A DNA stretch of 53,497 nt from Streptacidiphilus anmyonensis (GCF_000787855.1 NZ_BBPQ01000014.1:91629-145125), one strand, 5' to 3'. Positions 17,860 to 27,268 are shown, numbered from the stretch's first letter. Notes: a model not told the origin generated them from the sequence alone. Translations and numbers: made by a program.

Positions 17860-19344
17860 ATGAACCCCACCGACACCGACCGCAGTCCCGGAGCCGCGCT
17901 CGCGGCGCTGGCCGGGGCACAGTTCCCCGTCATGCTGGCCACCTCGATCGTGAACGTGGCCCTGCCCCAGATCCGCTCCGGTGTGGGCCTGTCCGACAGC
18001 GGCACCACCTGGGTCGTCAACGCCTACGGCCTGGCTTTCGGGGCGCTGCTGCTGGCCGGCGGTCGGGCGGCGGACCTGCTCGGCCGACGCCGCGTCCTGC
18101 TCGCGGGCCTCGCCGTCTTCGCGGCGTCCTCGCTGGCCGCAGGGCTCGCGTCCGCCTCCGCCGTGCTGATCGCCGCGCGGGCGGTGCAGGGCCTGGGAGC
18201 GGCGGCCATCGCCCCCGCCGCGCTGGCGCTGGTGATGGACCTCTTCCCGCCGGGGCCAGGCCGCGGAAAAGCCCTGGGGGTGTGGGGAGCGGTGTCCGGC
18301 GCGGGAGGCGCGGCCGGAGTCCTCCTCGGCGGGGTGCTCACCCAGGCGTGGGGCTGGCCGTGGATCTTCTACGCGGTCGCCGTCGGCGCGCTCCTCGTGC
18401 TGGCCGCCGTCCTGGCCGTCGTGCCGAAGCAGCAGCCCCGGGCGTCCGGACGGTTCGACCTCCTCGGCACCGCCACCGTCACCGTCGCCCTCACCGCGCT
18501 GGTGTGGAGCCTGACCACCGCGCGCGGCACCGGCTGGACCGACCCCTCCGTTCTTGGCGGCTTCGCCGTCGCCGCCGCGCTGCTGACGGCGTTCGTGCTG
18601 GTGGAACGCCGCCACCCGAACCCGCTGCTGCCACCCCGACTCTTCCGGACCGGCCGGGTCGCCTCCGGCAACCTGCTGATGGCGCTGCTGGGATCGGTGT
18701 GGATCGCCCTGTTCTTCTTCCTGCCGCTGTACCAGCAGCAGGTCCTCGGCTCCAGCCCGCTCGCCACGGGGCTGGGCCAACTCCCGCTCGCCTTCGCCAA
18801 CATGCTCGGCTCCACGCTCGCGTCGCGGGTCTCCCGCCGTCTCGGCGCCACCGCGACCGTCACCGCGGCCCTGCTCACGGAGGCAGCCGGAATGCTGTGG
18901 CTGTCCCGGATCAGTGCCCACGGCAGCTACGCGGCCGACGTCGTCGGGCCCAGCATCCTCATCGGCCTCGGCCTGAGCGTCGCCTTCGTGCAGCTCACCG
19001 CGCTGTCCGTGGAGGGCGTCCCGGGCCAGGACGCGGGGCTGGCCGGCGGCCTGGTCAACACGACCCGTCAGGTCGGGGGAGCGGTGGGCCTCGCCGTCCT
19101 GGCCACCCTCGCCGGCTCCGCAACCGCCCACGCCGCCGCCCACCAGCCGCACCCCGAGGCGCTGACGGAGGGCTACCGCCTCGCCTTCGGCATCGGCTCC
19201 GGCGTCCTGGCCGCGACCGCCGTCCTGGCGCTGCTGCTGTCGTGCCGACGCACGGCGACCCCGACTCCGACTCCGCCCCCGACTCCGGACCCGGCCCCCG
19301 CGGCCGACCGACCCGCGGCCCTGCAGCCGGTCGCGCACCACTGA
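17860..19344 (+). CDS. MFS drug exporter, DHA2 (14-helix) family
   Basis: A 494-residue multi-pass transporter of the DHA2/EmrB type. The first loop motif GGRAADLLGRRRVLLAGLAVF and the helix-5 antiporter motif (WGAVSGAGGAAGVLLGGVL) mark it as a proton-coupled drug exporter; about 14 hydrophobic helices can be traced. A Pro/Thr-rich cytoplasmic tail ends the protein. An in-frame GTG at 17836 with a GGGAAG site is an alternative start, adding eight residues. Followed after 42 bases by the SRPBCC gene and then the carotenoid oxygenase gene, all on one strand up to a terminator, so a three-gene operon is likely. Probably exports a small hydrophobic compound. Confidence 0.9.
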   Translation: MNPTDTDRSPGAALAALAGAQFPVMLATSIVNVALPQIRSGVGLSDSGTTWVVNAYGLAFGALLLAGGRAADLLGRRRVLLAGLAVFAASSLAAGLASASAVLIAARAVQGLGAAAIAPAALALVMDLFPPGPGRGKALGVWGAVSGAGGAAGVLLGGVLTQAWGWPWIFYAVAVGALLVLAAVLAVVPKQQPRASGRFDLLGTATVTVALTALVWSLTTARGTGWTDPSVLGGFAVAAALLTAFVLVERRHPNPLLPPRLFRTGRVASGNLLMALLGSVWIALFFFLPLYQQQVLGSSPLATGLGQLPLAFANMLGSTLASRVSRRLGATATVTAALLTEAAGMLWLSRISAHGSYAADVVGPSILIGLGLSVAFVQLTALSVEGVPGQDAGLAGGLVNTTRQVGGAVGLAVLATLAGSATAHAAAHQPHPEALTEGYRLAFGIGSGVLAATAVLALLLSCRRTATPTPTPPPTPDPAPAADRPAALQPVAHH

Positions 19345-19386
19345 CCCTCTCGCTCTCCAACCGCCCTACCGAAAGGAATCACCGCC

Positions 19387-19827
19387 GTGTTCACCATCGA
19401 CGAGACCGCTCCCGTGATCGTCCGCCTCTCCACCGTCGTCGACGCCCCGCTGGAGCGCGTCTGGGCCCTGCACACCGACATCGACGCCTGGGCCGAGTGG
19501 AACGCGGACGTCGACCACGCCGAGATCGACGGCCCGCTGCTGCCCGGCTCCTCCTTCCGCTGGCAGACCCACGGCCTGGACATCAGCTCAACCCTCCGCG
19601 AGGTCGTCCCCGGCCGGCGCATCGTCTGGGGCGGTCCGGCCGGCGGCATCGAGGGCGTCCACGTGTGGACGTTCGAACAGACCGGCGAGCAGGTCACCGT
19701 GCACACCGAGGAGTCCTGGAGCGGAGCCCCCGTCGACGCCGCCGCCGAGCAGCTCGGCGAGGCGCTGCACCAGTCCCTGACCGCCTGGCTCGCACGCCTC
19801 AAGTCCCGCTCGGAGCAGCACGGCTGA
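19387..19827 (+). CDS. SRPBCC family protein (polyketide cyclase/dehydrase-like)
   Basis: A 146-residue START-like helix-grip protein. STVVDAPLERVWALHTDIDAWAEWN is the usual beginning of these hydrophobic-pocket proteins; GSSFRWQTHG, LREVVPGRRIVWGG and the C-terminal helix LGEALHQSLTAWLARLK complete the fold. Members bind lipids, polyketides or other hydrophobic ligands, some as cyclases. Its place between an exporter and a carotenoid-cleaving enzyme suggests a role with an isoprenoid ligand; that is inference. GTG start after a GAAAGGAA site. Confidence 0.85.
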   Translation: MFTIDETAPVIVRLSTVVDAPLERVWALHTDIDAWAEWNADVDHAEIDGPLLPGSSFRWQTHGLDISSTLREVVPGRRIVWGGPAGGIEGVHVWTFEQTGEQVTVHTEESWSGAPVDAAAEQLGEALHQSLTAWLARLKSRSEQHG

Positions 19828-19881
19828 TCGTCCATCAACTCCCACGCCACAACCACGACAACCAACAAGCGAGGTACCGCC

Positions 19882-21237
19882 ATGACCGCCGACAAGCCCT
19901 ACCTGACCGGCCACTACACCCCCGTCGCCGACGAGGTCACCGCCACCGAGCTCACCGTCGAGGGCAACCTGCCCACCGAGCTGACCGGCCGCCTGCTCCG
20001 CAACGGCCACAACCCCAAGCCCGGCGTCACTCCCACCCACTGGTTCAAGGGCAGCGGCATGGTCCACGGCATCCAGCTGCGCGAGGGCCGCGCGGAGTGG
20101 TACCGCAACCGCTGGGTGCACACCCCCGCTCTCGACGGCGCCCCCTACATGACGGACCACGGCCCGGACCTGACCGCCAGTGCCGCCGGCACCCACGTCA
20201 TCGAGCACGGCGGCCGCCTGCTCGCCCTGTGCGAGGCCAACTACCCCTTCGAGCTCACCGCGGAGCTGGAGACGGTCGGCGCCTTCGACTTCGGCGGCAA
20301 GCTGCGCACCGCGATGACCGCGCATCCCAAGGAGGACCCGGTGACGGGGGAGCTGCACTTCTTCGGGTCCTCGCCCTTCCCGCCCTACCTGGTGTACCAC
20401 GTCGCCGACGCCAAGGGCCGAATCGTCCACAGCGCCGAGATCCCGGGAGCCAGCGCCGCCCTCAAGCACGACTTCGCGATCACCCGCCGCCACGTCGTCT
20501 TCATCGAGGGCAACGTCACCTTCGACCCCGCCGACCACTCCGGCATCCCGTACGGCTGGAGCGACGAGCAGCCCGCCCGCATCGGTGTCATGCCCCGCGG
20601 TCAGGACGGCGCCCAGAGCGTGCGCTGGTTCACCATCGAACCGGGCAACGTGCTGCACGTCGCCAACGCCTACGAGGACGGCCAGGGCCGCATCGTCCTG
20701 GAAGGGCCGACCGTCGACCGCGAGGGCTTCCACCTCTCCTGGAACTGGTGGATCGGCGCCCCGGGCCGAGGCTCCGAGCCCGTCTCCCGCTCCTACACCC
20801 GCCGCTGGGTCGTCGACCCGGCCGCCGGCACCGTCGACGAGCAGATCGTCGACGACCTGCCGGTGGAGTTCCCGACCCTCAACGAGCAGTACCTGGGTGC
20901 CGAGAACCGCTACCAGTACGCCGTCTCCTTCCCCGATGAGAAGGGCTTCGGCGGCTACGGCGTCGTCAAGTACGACCGCACCACCGGCGCCCGCCGCGTC
21001 CACCAGGTCGGCGACGCCCGCATGCCCGGCGAAGCCGTCTTCGTCCCCGCCGCCGGGGCCACCCGCGAGGACGACGGCTACCTGCTCACGGTCGTCTCCG
21101 ACCTCAAGCAGGACGCCTCACAGCTGCTGGTGCTCGACGCCTGCGGCCTCGACCGGGTCGCCACCGTCCACCTGCCGCACCGGGTGGCCGCCGGACTCCA
21201 CGGCTCCTGGATCCCCGACAGCGACCCGCGCGGCTGA
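19882..21237 (+). CDS. Carotenoid cleavage oxygenase family protein
   Basis: A 451-residue beta-propeller non-heme iron enzyme of the RPE65/CCD family, which split C=C bonds of carotenoids or stilbenoids with O2. The start LPTELTGRLLRNGHNP is typical. The four iron-binding histidines can be assigned: TAHPKEDP (about 149), LKHDFAIT (about 196), VLHVANAY (about 259) and the near-terminal GLHGSWIP (about 442). No signal peptide. Start ATG with GCGAGG ahead. Last gene before a strong hairpin; no carotenoid biosynthesis gene is in the window, so the substrate is open. Confidence 0.93.
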   Translation: MTADKPYLTGHYTPVADEVTATELTVEGNLPTELTGRLLRNGHNPKPGVTPTHWFKGSGMVHGIQLREGRAEWYRNRWVHTPALDGAPYMTDHGPDLTASAAGTHVIEHGGRLLALCEANYPFELTAELETVGAFDFGGKLRTAMTAHPKEDPVTGELHFFGSSPFPPYLVYHVADAKGRIVHSAEIPGASAALKHDFAITRRHVVFIEGNVTFDPADHSGIPYGWSDEQPARIGVMPRGQDGAQSVRWFTIEPGNVLHVANAYEDGQGRIVLEGPTVDREGFHLSWNWWIGAPGRGSEPVSRSYTRRWVVDPAAGTVDEQIVDDLPVEFPTLNEQYLGAENRYQYAVSFPDEKGFGGYGVVKYDRTTGARRVHQVGDARMPGEAVFVPAAGATREDDGYLLTVVSDLKQDASQLLVLDACGLDRVATVHLPHRVAAGLHGSWIPDSDPRG

Positions 21238-21257
21238 GCCCCGCCGACGCGACGGCT

Positions 21258-21292
21258 GACGCCCTCCGGCCGCAAGCGGCTCGGAGGGCGTC
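21258..21292 (+). terminator. Hairpin after the carotenoid oxygenase gene
   Basis: GACGCCCTCCGGCCG and CGGCTCGGAGGGCGTC form a stem of about 15 pairs with one bulged base and a CAAG loop, starting 20 bases after the stop codon. Confidence 0.75.
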
Positions 21293-21306
21293 GGCGTCGT
21301 AGGGAC

Positions 21307-21594
21307 GTGACGACCGAGCCGCCGCAACGAGACGCGGTGGCCCTTCCGGGCGACGACCCACGCCGTCTCGACCTCCCGGTCGAGCTCGGGCCCGAGGCGG
21401 CGGAGCAGGAGGAGATCCGCCGCCTGGTCGTCGCACAGGAACGCGCGGGGATCCCGGACCGCGACGTGATCCTGAGAGGGCACCAGTCCCACCACCACGA
21501 GGACCTCGGCGAGCTGCTGGCCGCCGCGCCCGCGAACGGCAGCGGGCGCGCCTGGACGCCTACGCGCCCTGACACCGCCGCGACGCAGCGGTGA
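21307..21594 (+). CDS. Small hypothetical protein
   Basis: A 95-residue frame with strong third-position G/C bias, beginning at a GTG with a weak TAGGGA site. The middle is charged and helical (GPEAAEQEEIRRLVVAQERAG) and followed by a His cluster (GHQSHHHEDLGELL). No family is recognised. It fits exactly between the terminator of the preceding operon and the mgtC-like gene; a long frame on the other strand makes the call uncertain. Confidence 0.45.
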   Translation: MTTEPPQRDAVALPGDDPRRLDLPVELGPEAAEQEEIRRLVVAQERAGIPDRDVILRGHQSHHHEDLGELLAAAPANGSGRAWTPTRPDTAATQR

Positions 21595-21681
21595 GGCAGC
21601 CGCGACGCAGCGGGTGACGCAGCCGGGCGACACCGGGCCGACCTCCGCGCCCGACGGCGTCGGCCGGGGCACGATGGCGCC

Positions 21682-22437
21682 ATGGCACAGTTCACCGCCC
21701 TGGAGGTCACCCAGCCGCTCGGCGAGGGATGGAGCCAGCTGCTGGGCCTCGCCTTCGCCTTCGTGCTGTCCGGTGTCATCGGGCTGGAGCGGGAGCTGCG
21801 GCAGAAGGCCGCGGGGCTGCGCACCTACATCGTCGTCGGGGTCGGCTCCGCCCTGTTCGTGATGGTGAGCAAGTACGGCTTCCTCGACATGACCCGCTAC
21901 GGGAGCGCGATCCACATCAACCCGGCCACGATGGCCGCCCAGATCGTCTCCGGGGTCGGCTTCATCGGTGCGGGCGTCATCTTCGTCCAGCGGACCTCCG
22001 TGCGCGGTCTGACGACCGCGGCCAGCATCTGGCTCGTCGCCGCCGTCGGCGCGGCGGCGGGGGCCGAACTGCCGATCCTCGCCTCCGTCGCCACGGCCGG
22101 ATACCTGCTCGTCACCTTCGCGTTGCGCCCGCTCGTGCACCTGCTCCCCTCGTTGCGGACCACCCGGTACACCTACCGCGTCACCTACATCCAGCGCCTG
22201 GGCATGCTGCGCGAGCTGGTCGAGGCGTGCCTGGACCGGGACTTCCTGCTGGCGGAGCTCGCGACGCTCTCGGCGGGCAGGCCGGCGGGCCCGGTCTTCC
22301 TCGCGCAGGAGGACGAGTCCACCGTGGAGGTCTCCCTCTCCGTCGAGGGCCGCGGCGACCCGCACCGCCTCCAACTGCAGATCGCCGCCCTCCCCGGCGT
22401 GCTGGCCTGCAGCAGGACCGACCACTCGGACGAGTGA
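21682..22437 (+). CDS. MgtC/SapB family membrane protein
   Basis: A 251-residue protein with the MgtC signature: [26 protein letters not shown] at residues 32-57 and [15 protein letters not shown] near 90. Four to five hydrophobic helices are followed by a cytoplasmic ACT-like C-terminal domain (about 155-251; [21 protein letters not shown]). MgtC proteins are linked to growth in low magnesium and to control of membrane ATPase; the exact role in actinomycetes is unclear. CACGAT six bases before the ATG may be a leaderless -10 element. Convergent with the FAD enzyme. Confidence 0.9.
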   Translation: MAQFTALEVTQPLGEGWSQLLGLAFAFVLSGVIGLERELRQKAAGLRTYIVVGVGSALFVMVSKYGFLDMTRYGSAIHINPATMAAQIVSGVGFIGAGVIFVQRTSVRGLTTAASIWLVAAVGAAAGAELPILASVATAGYLLVTFALRPLVHLLPSLRTTRYTYRVTYIQRLGMLRELVEACLDRDFLLAELATLSAGRPAGPVFLAQEDESTVEVSLSVEGRGDPHRLQLQIAALPGVLACSRTDHSDE

Positions 22438-22453
22438 GCGGGGACGGGCAGGC

Positions 22454-23875
22454 TCACTCCCGCGCCCGCGCCTGCGTCGCCACCGCGCTGGGGGTCCTCG
22501 CGGCGGGCGCCGGCGGCACGCGGTGGGCCGTGCCCGGCCGCAGGACCCTGGCCAGGACCGACGGGTGGAACAGCGTCGCCGGGGAGGCGACCATGTTCAC
22601 CACCCGGGCGAAGCGCGCCCACACCGCGGGATCGTGCACGGCCGCCGCGAACAGGCGGCGGTTGTAGGCGTGGGCGATGCGCGCGCCGATCGGCCGGTGC
22701 TCCGGGTCCCACATCAGGTCGGAGTTGCCGGAGATCGTCCACGGCGCGAGCAGCACTCGGGCCACCCCGCGCTGGTAGCGCCGGGCGAGGCCGTCCAGCC
22801 CGCCGGCGGCGTCCTGGCGCTGCCCGAGCATCCGGCGCAGCAGGTCCGCCTCCAGGGCGGCGACGGTCAGGCCCTGCCCGTAGACCGGGTCGAAGACGCA
22901 CACGGCGTCGCCCAGGGCGATCAGCCGCTCCGGCCAGTTCCGGCTGCGGTGGTACTGGAACCAGCGGCTGTTGACGTTGGTGTACCGGTGGACGGGCTCG
23001 GCGCCGGTGCGGTCCGCGAGCTGCTCGGCCAGGTGCGGGTTGCCGAGCGAGTGCGCGAAGTCCAGGTACCCCTCCGCGTCCGTGGGCGGCGCCTGGTCGT
23101 CGTAGCCGAACAGCGAGCAGGTCCAGCGTCCGTGCTCGACGGCGAGCAGGACCCCGCCGCGCGGGATGTCGGGCGCGAAGGTCATCTGGTAGGCGACGTC
23201 GTAGTCCAGGCCGTCGGGGCGCGGGAAGTGCACGGTGGTGTAAGTGATCCGCGCGTCCAGCACCCGGGGCGCCGGTGCGTGCACGCCCAGGGCGCGCAGC
23301 CGGTCCTCGAGCCGTCCCGAACGGCCCGACGCGTCCACCACCAGGTCGGCTTCCAGCTCGACCGGCGTCTCGTGGCCGGCCGCGCCGCCGACCGGCCGGT
23401 AGCGGACGCCGGTCACCCGTCCGTCCGGCCCGGCGATGAGCTCCTCGCACCGGACGGGTGCGAGGGAACGCACCTGGGGCAGCGTCAGCACGCGGCGGCG
23501 GATGCCGCGTTCCAGCACGTCGCGGGTGAACGACTGGATCAGCACACCGGTGCGGGCGCGCGGTGCGTACCCGGTCGGCAGCAGGAAGCTGATGCGCTCC
23601 CCGTAGTCGTAGACCGGTGCGCCCTGCTCGCCGAGCTCCGCGCGCAGGCCGGGGAAGAGCCGCTCCAGCACCTCGGCGCCTCTGGCCAGCAGCGCGTGGG
23701 CGTGCCAGCCCTGGGGCGCGTGCGGGTGCACCCCGGTCTCGGGCGTCACCGGATCCTGTTCGAGCACCGTCACCTCGTCGAACCGGTCCGCCAGGACGCG
23801 CGCCGCGACCAGGCCCGCGAAGCCGCCTCCCACGACCACGGCCCTGCCCCGACGTCCGGCCGTCTCGCCGCTCAT
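22454..23875 (-). CDS. FAD-dependent oxidoreductase / monooxygenase
   Basis: A 473-residue flavoprotein. The N-terminus AVVVGGGFAGLVAARVLADR is the GxGxxG FAD-binding fold, ended by an acidic residue in VLEQD. The second FAD motif is present as ERLIALGDAVCVFDPVYGQGLTVAALEA (about 320-347), with the GD that contacts the ribityl chain. WHAHALLARGAEVLERLFPGL resembles the tryptophan-halogenase/geranylgeranyl-reductase-like group of actinomycete FAD enzymes. The PVYGQG loop and aromatic sheet suggest a hydrophobic substrate. Alone on the minus strand; substrate unknown. Confidence 0.88.
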   Translation of the reverse strand: MSGETAGRRGRAVVVGGGFAGLVAARVLADRFDEVTVLEQDPVTPETGVHPHAPQGWHAHALLARGAEVLERLFPGLRAELGEQGAPVYDYGERISFLLPTGYAPRARTGVLIQSFTRDVLERGIRRRVLTLPQVRSLAPVRCEELIAGPDGRVTGVRYRPVGGAAGHETPVELEADLVVDASGRSGRLEDRLRALGVHAPAPRVLDARITYTTVHFPRPDGLDYDVAYQMTFAPDIPRGGVLLAVEHGRWTCSLFGYDDQAPPTDAEGYLDFAHSLGNPHLAEQLADRTGAEPVHRYTNVNSRWFQYHRSRNWPERLIALGDAVCVFDPVYGQGLTVAALEADLLRRMLGQRQDAAGGLDGLARRYQRGVARVLLAPWTISGNSDLMWDPEHRPIGARIAHAYNRRLFAAAVHDPAVWARFARVVNMVASPATLFHPSVLARVLRPGTAHRVPPAPAARTPSAVATQARARE

Positions 23876-24085
23876 CCGTCCCCCTCCTGTGGTTGTGCCC
23901 CTGACACCTGCCCTACCCGGCCATCCCTACCGGCAGCGGGCGCACGGATGCGCGCGAGGGGGGCACAGTGGCACGAAGTCGCGCGCCCGACGGGCAGGTT
24001 GGCCGAATCCGCGCGCGGCCGTCGCGCCGTGCCGCGTACGCTGACTGCCCGTCGGAACGATCGGGAACCGGGCGGGGGAGCGGGC

Positions 24086-25042
24086 ATGGGCATCCGGGGC
24101 AGGACACAGGGACTTCGGCGCGCCGTGGTGGCCGTGCTGGTGTCGGCGGCGGCGCTCGGCGCCGCGGTGGGGGCGGGCGGCCCCGCCACCGCGGCATCGG
24201 CGCCCGCGGCGCCCACGGCGCCATCCGCGCCGGCGGGCATCCTCGCGGCGCCCACGCAGGTCGCGCACACGCGTCTCGGCGACGTCGGCTACCGCGAGGA
24301 GGGGCAGGGCAGTCCGCTGCTGCTGATCACCGGGCGCGGCGCGTCGATGGACGACTGGGCCCCCGGCTTCGTCGACGCCCTGGCCGCCCGGCATCGCGTC
24401 GTCGTCTTCGACAACGCGGGCGTCGGCCTCACCAGCCCGCTGCCCGGGCCGCTCACCGTGCCCGGGATGGCCGACCAGACCGCGGCGTTCATCGCGGCGC
24501 TGCACCTGCACCGTCCTGCCGTGCTCGGCTGGTCCATGGGCGGCATGATCGCCCAGGCTCTGGCCGTCCGTCACCCGGACCGCACAGGCCCGCTCGTGCT
24601 CGCCGCCTCCCAGTCCGGCACGGGCAGCGCGCTGCCCATCCCCGCGGCCGCCGCGGCCGCGCTGGACAGCCCGGACCCGCTGGAGGCGCTGTCCGTCCTC
24701 TTCCCCGCCGACCAGCGGCAGGCGATGCTCGCCTACGGCTACGCGGTCTCGCAGTACCCCGGCTTCTACCACGCGTCCACGGCGGTCAAGTCCGCGCAGG
24801 ACTCCGCCATCGCGCGGTGGATGGCCGGTCAGGACCCCTCCGGCCGCCGCGTCGACCGCATCCGGGTGCCCGTCCTGGTCGCCGACGGCGCCGAGGACGC
24901 GCTCGACCCGTCCGCCAACGCCGCCGACCTGGCCGCCCACCTCCGCCGTGCCCGTGTCCTCCTCGAACCGGACGCCGGCCACGCCTTCCTCTTCCAGGAC
25001 GCGCCGCAGTTCACCGCGACGGTGGACCGGTTCGTCGGCTAG
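24086..25042 (+). CDS. Secreted alpha/beta hydrolase
   Basis: A 318-residue alpha/beta-fold hydrolase with a Sec signal peptide (about residues 1-38; hydrophobic VVAVLVSAAALGAAVGA, cleavage near TAASA). The nucleophile elbow is GWSMGG, the acid is in ADGAEDALD, and the His is in DAGHAFLF near the C-terminus, a complete triad. LLLITGRGASMDDWAP forms the oxyanion loop. The frame is open for over 1.5 kb upstream, but that stretch is antisense to the FAD enzyme; the ATG at 24086 has GGGGGAG before it and starts the signal peptide. Confidence 0.9.
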   Translation: MGIRGRTQGLRRAVVAVLVSAAALGAAVGAGGPATAASAPAAPTAPSAPAGILAAPTQVAHTRLGDVGYREEGQGSPLLLITGRGASMDDWAPGFVDALAARHRVVVFDNAGVGLTSPLPGPLTVPGMADQTAAFIAALHLHRPAVLGWSMGGMIAQALAVRHPDRTGPLVLAASQSGTGSALPIPAAAAAALDSPDPLEALSVLFPADQRQAMLAYGYAVSQYPGFYHASTAVKSAQDSAIARWMAGQDPSGRRVDRIRVPVLVADGAEDALDPSANAADLAAHLRRARVLLEPDAGHAFLFQDAPQFTATVDRFVG

Positions 25043-25342
25043 GCGCGGAAGGCGTGTGCGCTGGAGCCCACTCCGGGACACAGCGTGCTGCGCGGACGGC
25101 CATGCCGATCGCCGAGGTGCGGGAGTTCACCCGTCTGCTCGGTGGCAACCAGCGCTAGCCCGACGCCGTCGAGCGCCTGGCGGCCGTCGGGGAGGAGTGG
25201 GGTCTCGCTGACGCACCTGACGCTCGCCGTCGCCGCGGCGTCGCACCGGGCGCACCGGGCCGTCCGTGCGGTGATCCTCGGCCCGTACCCTGGCACCGTT
25301 CCCACCTGGCTACGGAGCGGCCGGTCGGGAAGGCTGGAGGGC
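25043..25342. other. Intergenic region, 300 bases, with possible decayed coding sequence
   Basis: No complete gene. A short frame from 25103 (MPIAEVREFTRLLGGNQR) ends in a stop, and the same frame then continues with PDAVERLAAVGEEWGLA, which reads like ordinary coding sequence. This could be a remnant of a small gene. No repeats, tRNA or hairpin were noticed. Confidence 0.35.
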
Positions 25343-26083
25343 ATGGACAACGCAACCACCACCGCACTCGTGACCGGCGCCAACAAGGGGATCGGCAAGG
25401 AGATCGCGCGGCAGCTCGCGGCGTCCGGCGTACGCGTGCTGCTCGGGGCACGCGACGCCGAACGCGGCCGACAGGCCGTCGCGGAGCTGAACGCGGACGG
25501 CGACGGCGCCGCGGACGTGCGGCTGCTCGTGCTCGACGTCACCGACCCGAGCGGCGTCGCGAAGGCCGCTGCCGAGGTCGAGCGGCTGGACATCCTGGTC
25601 AACAACGCCGGGATGATGGCCGAGGGCAGCACCGCGCCCGACGCGGACCTCGACGCCTTCCGGCGGACCTTCGAGACCAACCTCTTCGGCGTGCTGACGG
25701 TGACCAACGCCTTCCTCCCGGCGCTGCGCCGCTCGCCCGCGCCGCGGATCGTGAACATCTCCAGCGGCACCGGATCGCTCGCCTGGAGCGCCGACCCGGC
25801 CCGCGAGTTCGCACTCGCGGCCGGTTCGGGTGCGGCCTACCGCAGCTCCAAGACCGCGCTCAACGCGCTCACCCTCTTCTACGCCCAGACGCTGGCCCCC
25901 GAGGGCATCAAGGTCAACGCCCTCGCCCCCGGCCTGCGGCGCACCGACCTCAACGAACGCGCCGCCGCCAGCGACGGCGATCCGGCCGAGGCCGCGGCCG
26001 GCGCGGTCCGCCTGGCGCTGCTCCCCGACGACGGCCCGACGGGCGCGTTCCTGTCCTGGGACGGCACGCCCGTGCCGTGGTGA
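25343..26083 (+). CDS. Short-chain dehydrogenase/reductase
   Basis: A 246-residue classical SDR. Cofactor site VTGANKGIGKEIARQL (TGxxxGIG), NNAG motif (ILVNNAGMM), catalytic Ser in IVNISSGTGS and YRSSK (Tyr and Lys). The Tyr-x-x-x-Lys spacing is correct: AYRSSKTALN. Arg in LLGARDAERG suggests NADPH preference. It resembles the carbonyl-reductase-like SDRs that end in DGPTGAFLSWDGTPVPW. The ATG at 25343 has GGAGG six bases ahead. Convergent with corA. Confidence 0.93.
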   Translation: MDNATTTALVTGANKGIGKEIARQLAASGVRVLLGARDAERGRQAVAELNADGDGAADVRLLVLDVTDPSGVAKAAAEVERLDILVNNAGMMAEGSTAPDADLDAFRRTFETNLFGVLTVTNAFLPALRRSPAPRIVNISSGTGSLAWSADPAREFALAAGSGAAYRSSKTALNALTLFYAQTLAPEGIKVNALAPGLRRTDLNERAAASDGDPAEAAAGAVRLALLPDDGPTGAFLSWDGTPVPW

Positions 26084-26101
26084 TCGTCGGACGGCGGGTG
26101 A

Positions 26102-27094
26102 TCAGATCCAGTCGCGGCGCTTGAAGCTGAAGTAGAGGGCGACCGAGAGCGCGACGGTGACGCCGGTGGAGCACCAGAAGCCCCAGGCGGTGTTGAACCC
26201 GGGGTAGGGGACGTTCTGCCCGTAGAAGCCGGTGACGGCGGTGGGGACGGCGACGATCGAAGCCCAGCTGGTCACCTTCTTCATGATCATGTTCATCCGG
26301 TTGCCCTGGATGGTCAGGTTGGTCTCCATGATCGAGCCGACCATGTCGCGCAGCGACTCCGTCCACTCCGTGACCCGCAGCACGTGGTCGTAGACGTCCT
26401 GGTAGTACGGCACCATCGACTCGTTGACGAAGTGCAGGTCGCGGCGCATCAGCGTGTTGACCATCTCCCGCATGGGCAGCACGATCCGGCGCAGCCGCAC
26501 CAGGTTCTTGCGCAGCGCGAACGCCGCCCGCTGGATGTCGCGGTCCTCCCCGGCGGTCCCGTCGAAGAGGCCCTCCTCGATCTCCTCGATCCGGTCGTCC
26601 ATCTCCTGCACGGCCCGGAAGTGCCCGTCGACCACCTGGTCGAGCAGGCCGTGCAGCAGGAAGCCGACGCCGTGCTCGGCGAGGGCGGGCGCGTTGTCCC
26701 AACGCACCACCACGTCGTCCATGTCGAACCGGTCGTCCAGGCGGACGGTGATCAGCGCGTTCGCGGTGACGAACACCGACAGCTCGCTGATGCTCAGCTC
26801 CTCGCCGCCCCGGCCCGCGCACACCGCGTACATGCTGAGGAAACAGTGGTCCGCGTACCGGTCCAGCTTGGGCCGCTGGTGCTCGTGCCGCGCGTCCTCG
26901 ACGGCGAGCTCGTGCAGGCCGAACTCCTCGGTGATCACGTCGAAGTCGGCCGGCGTCGGCGCGCACAGGTCGAGCCACACGACCGTGCCGGTCTCGGCGA
27001 GGTGATCGGATATCTCCGGGAGGGGGAAGCCCTCCAGGACGAGCTTGCCGTCCTGGTAGAGACGGGTCCGGGCGGAGCGAGCGGTTTCGGCCAT
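26102..27094 (-). CDS. corA: CorA-type magnesium/cobalt transporter
   Basis: A 330-residue CorA-family channel. The cytoplasmic part is alpha/beta followed by a long helix (about 160-280); two membrane helices sit at the very end, with the selectivity loop between them. That loop reads YGQNVPYPG, so the usual GMN is GQN. The last residues FKRRDWI match the basic end of CorA. The GTG at 27100 is an alternative start two residues earlier. Pentameric inner-membrane divalent cation uptake is the expected role. Confidence 0.9.
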   Translation of the reverse strand: MAETARSARTRLYQDGKLVLEGFPLPEISDHLAETGTVVWLDLCAPTPADFDVITEEFGLHELAVEDARHEHQRPKLDRYADHCFLSMYAVCAGRGGEELSISELSVFVTANALITVRLDDRFDMDDVVVRWDNAPALAEHGVGFLLHGLLDQVVDGHFRAVQEMDDRIEEIEEGLFDGTAGEDRDIQRAAFALRKNLVRLRRIVLPMREMVNTLMRRDLHFVNESMVPYYQDVYDHVLRVTEWTESLRDMVGSIMETNLTIQGNRMNMIMKKVTSWASIVAVPTAVTGFYGQNVPYPGFNTAWGFWCSTGVTVALSVALYFSFKRRDWI

Positions 27095-27268
27095 CGGCAC
27101 ACCCTATCGGCATGTCCTGCCAGCTCCGCCGTGTCCTTCGTCACCCGGGTGGCCGGATCCGGTCGACTCGTCGGCGCCGGGCGGCAGTTGCGTGCGAGAG
27201 CGCCCGCCGGACGGGCGGCTGGGCGGGCCGCCCCGGAGCGACCGTCACCAGCCGCCTCCCACCCCGCG
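27095..27268. other. Upstream region of corA, no gene seen
   Basis: Contains the start region of corA. Reading frames here lack the third-position G/C bias of the neighbours. No repeat or hairpin was noticed. Confidence 0.4.

Noticed and set aside
22523-24085. Upstream extension of the alpha/beta hydrolase frame
   Set aside because: It is antisense to the FAD enzyme; the signal peptide and ribosome binding site place the hydrolase start at 24086.
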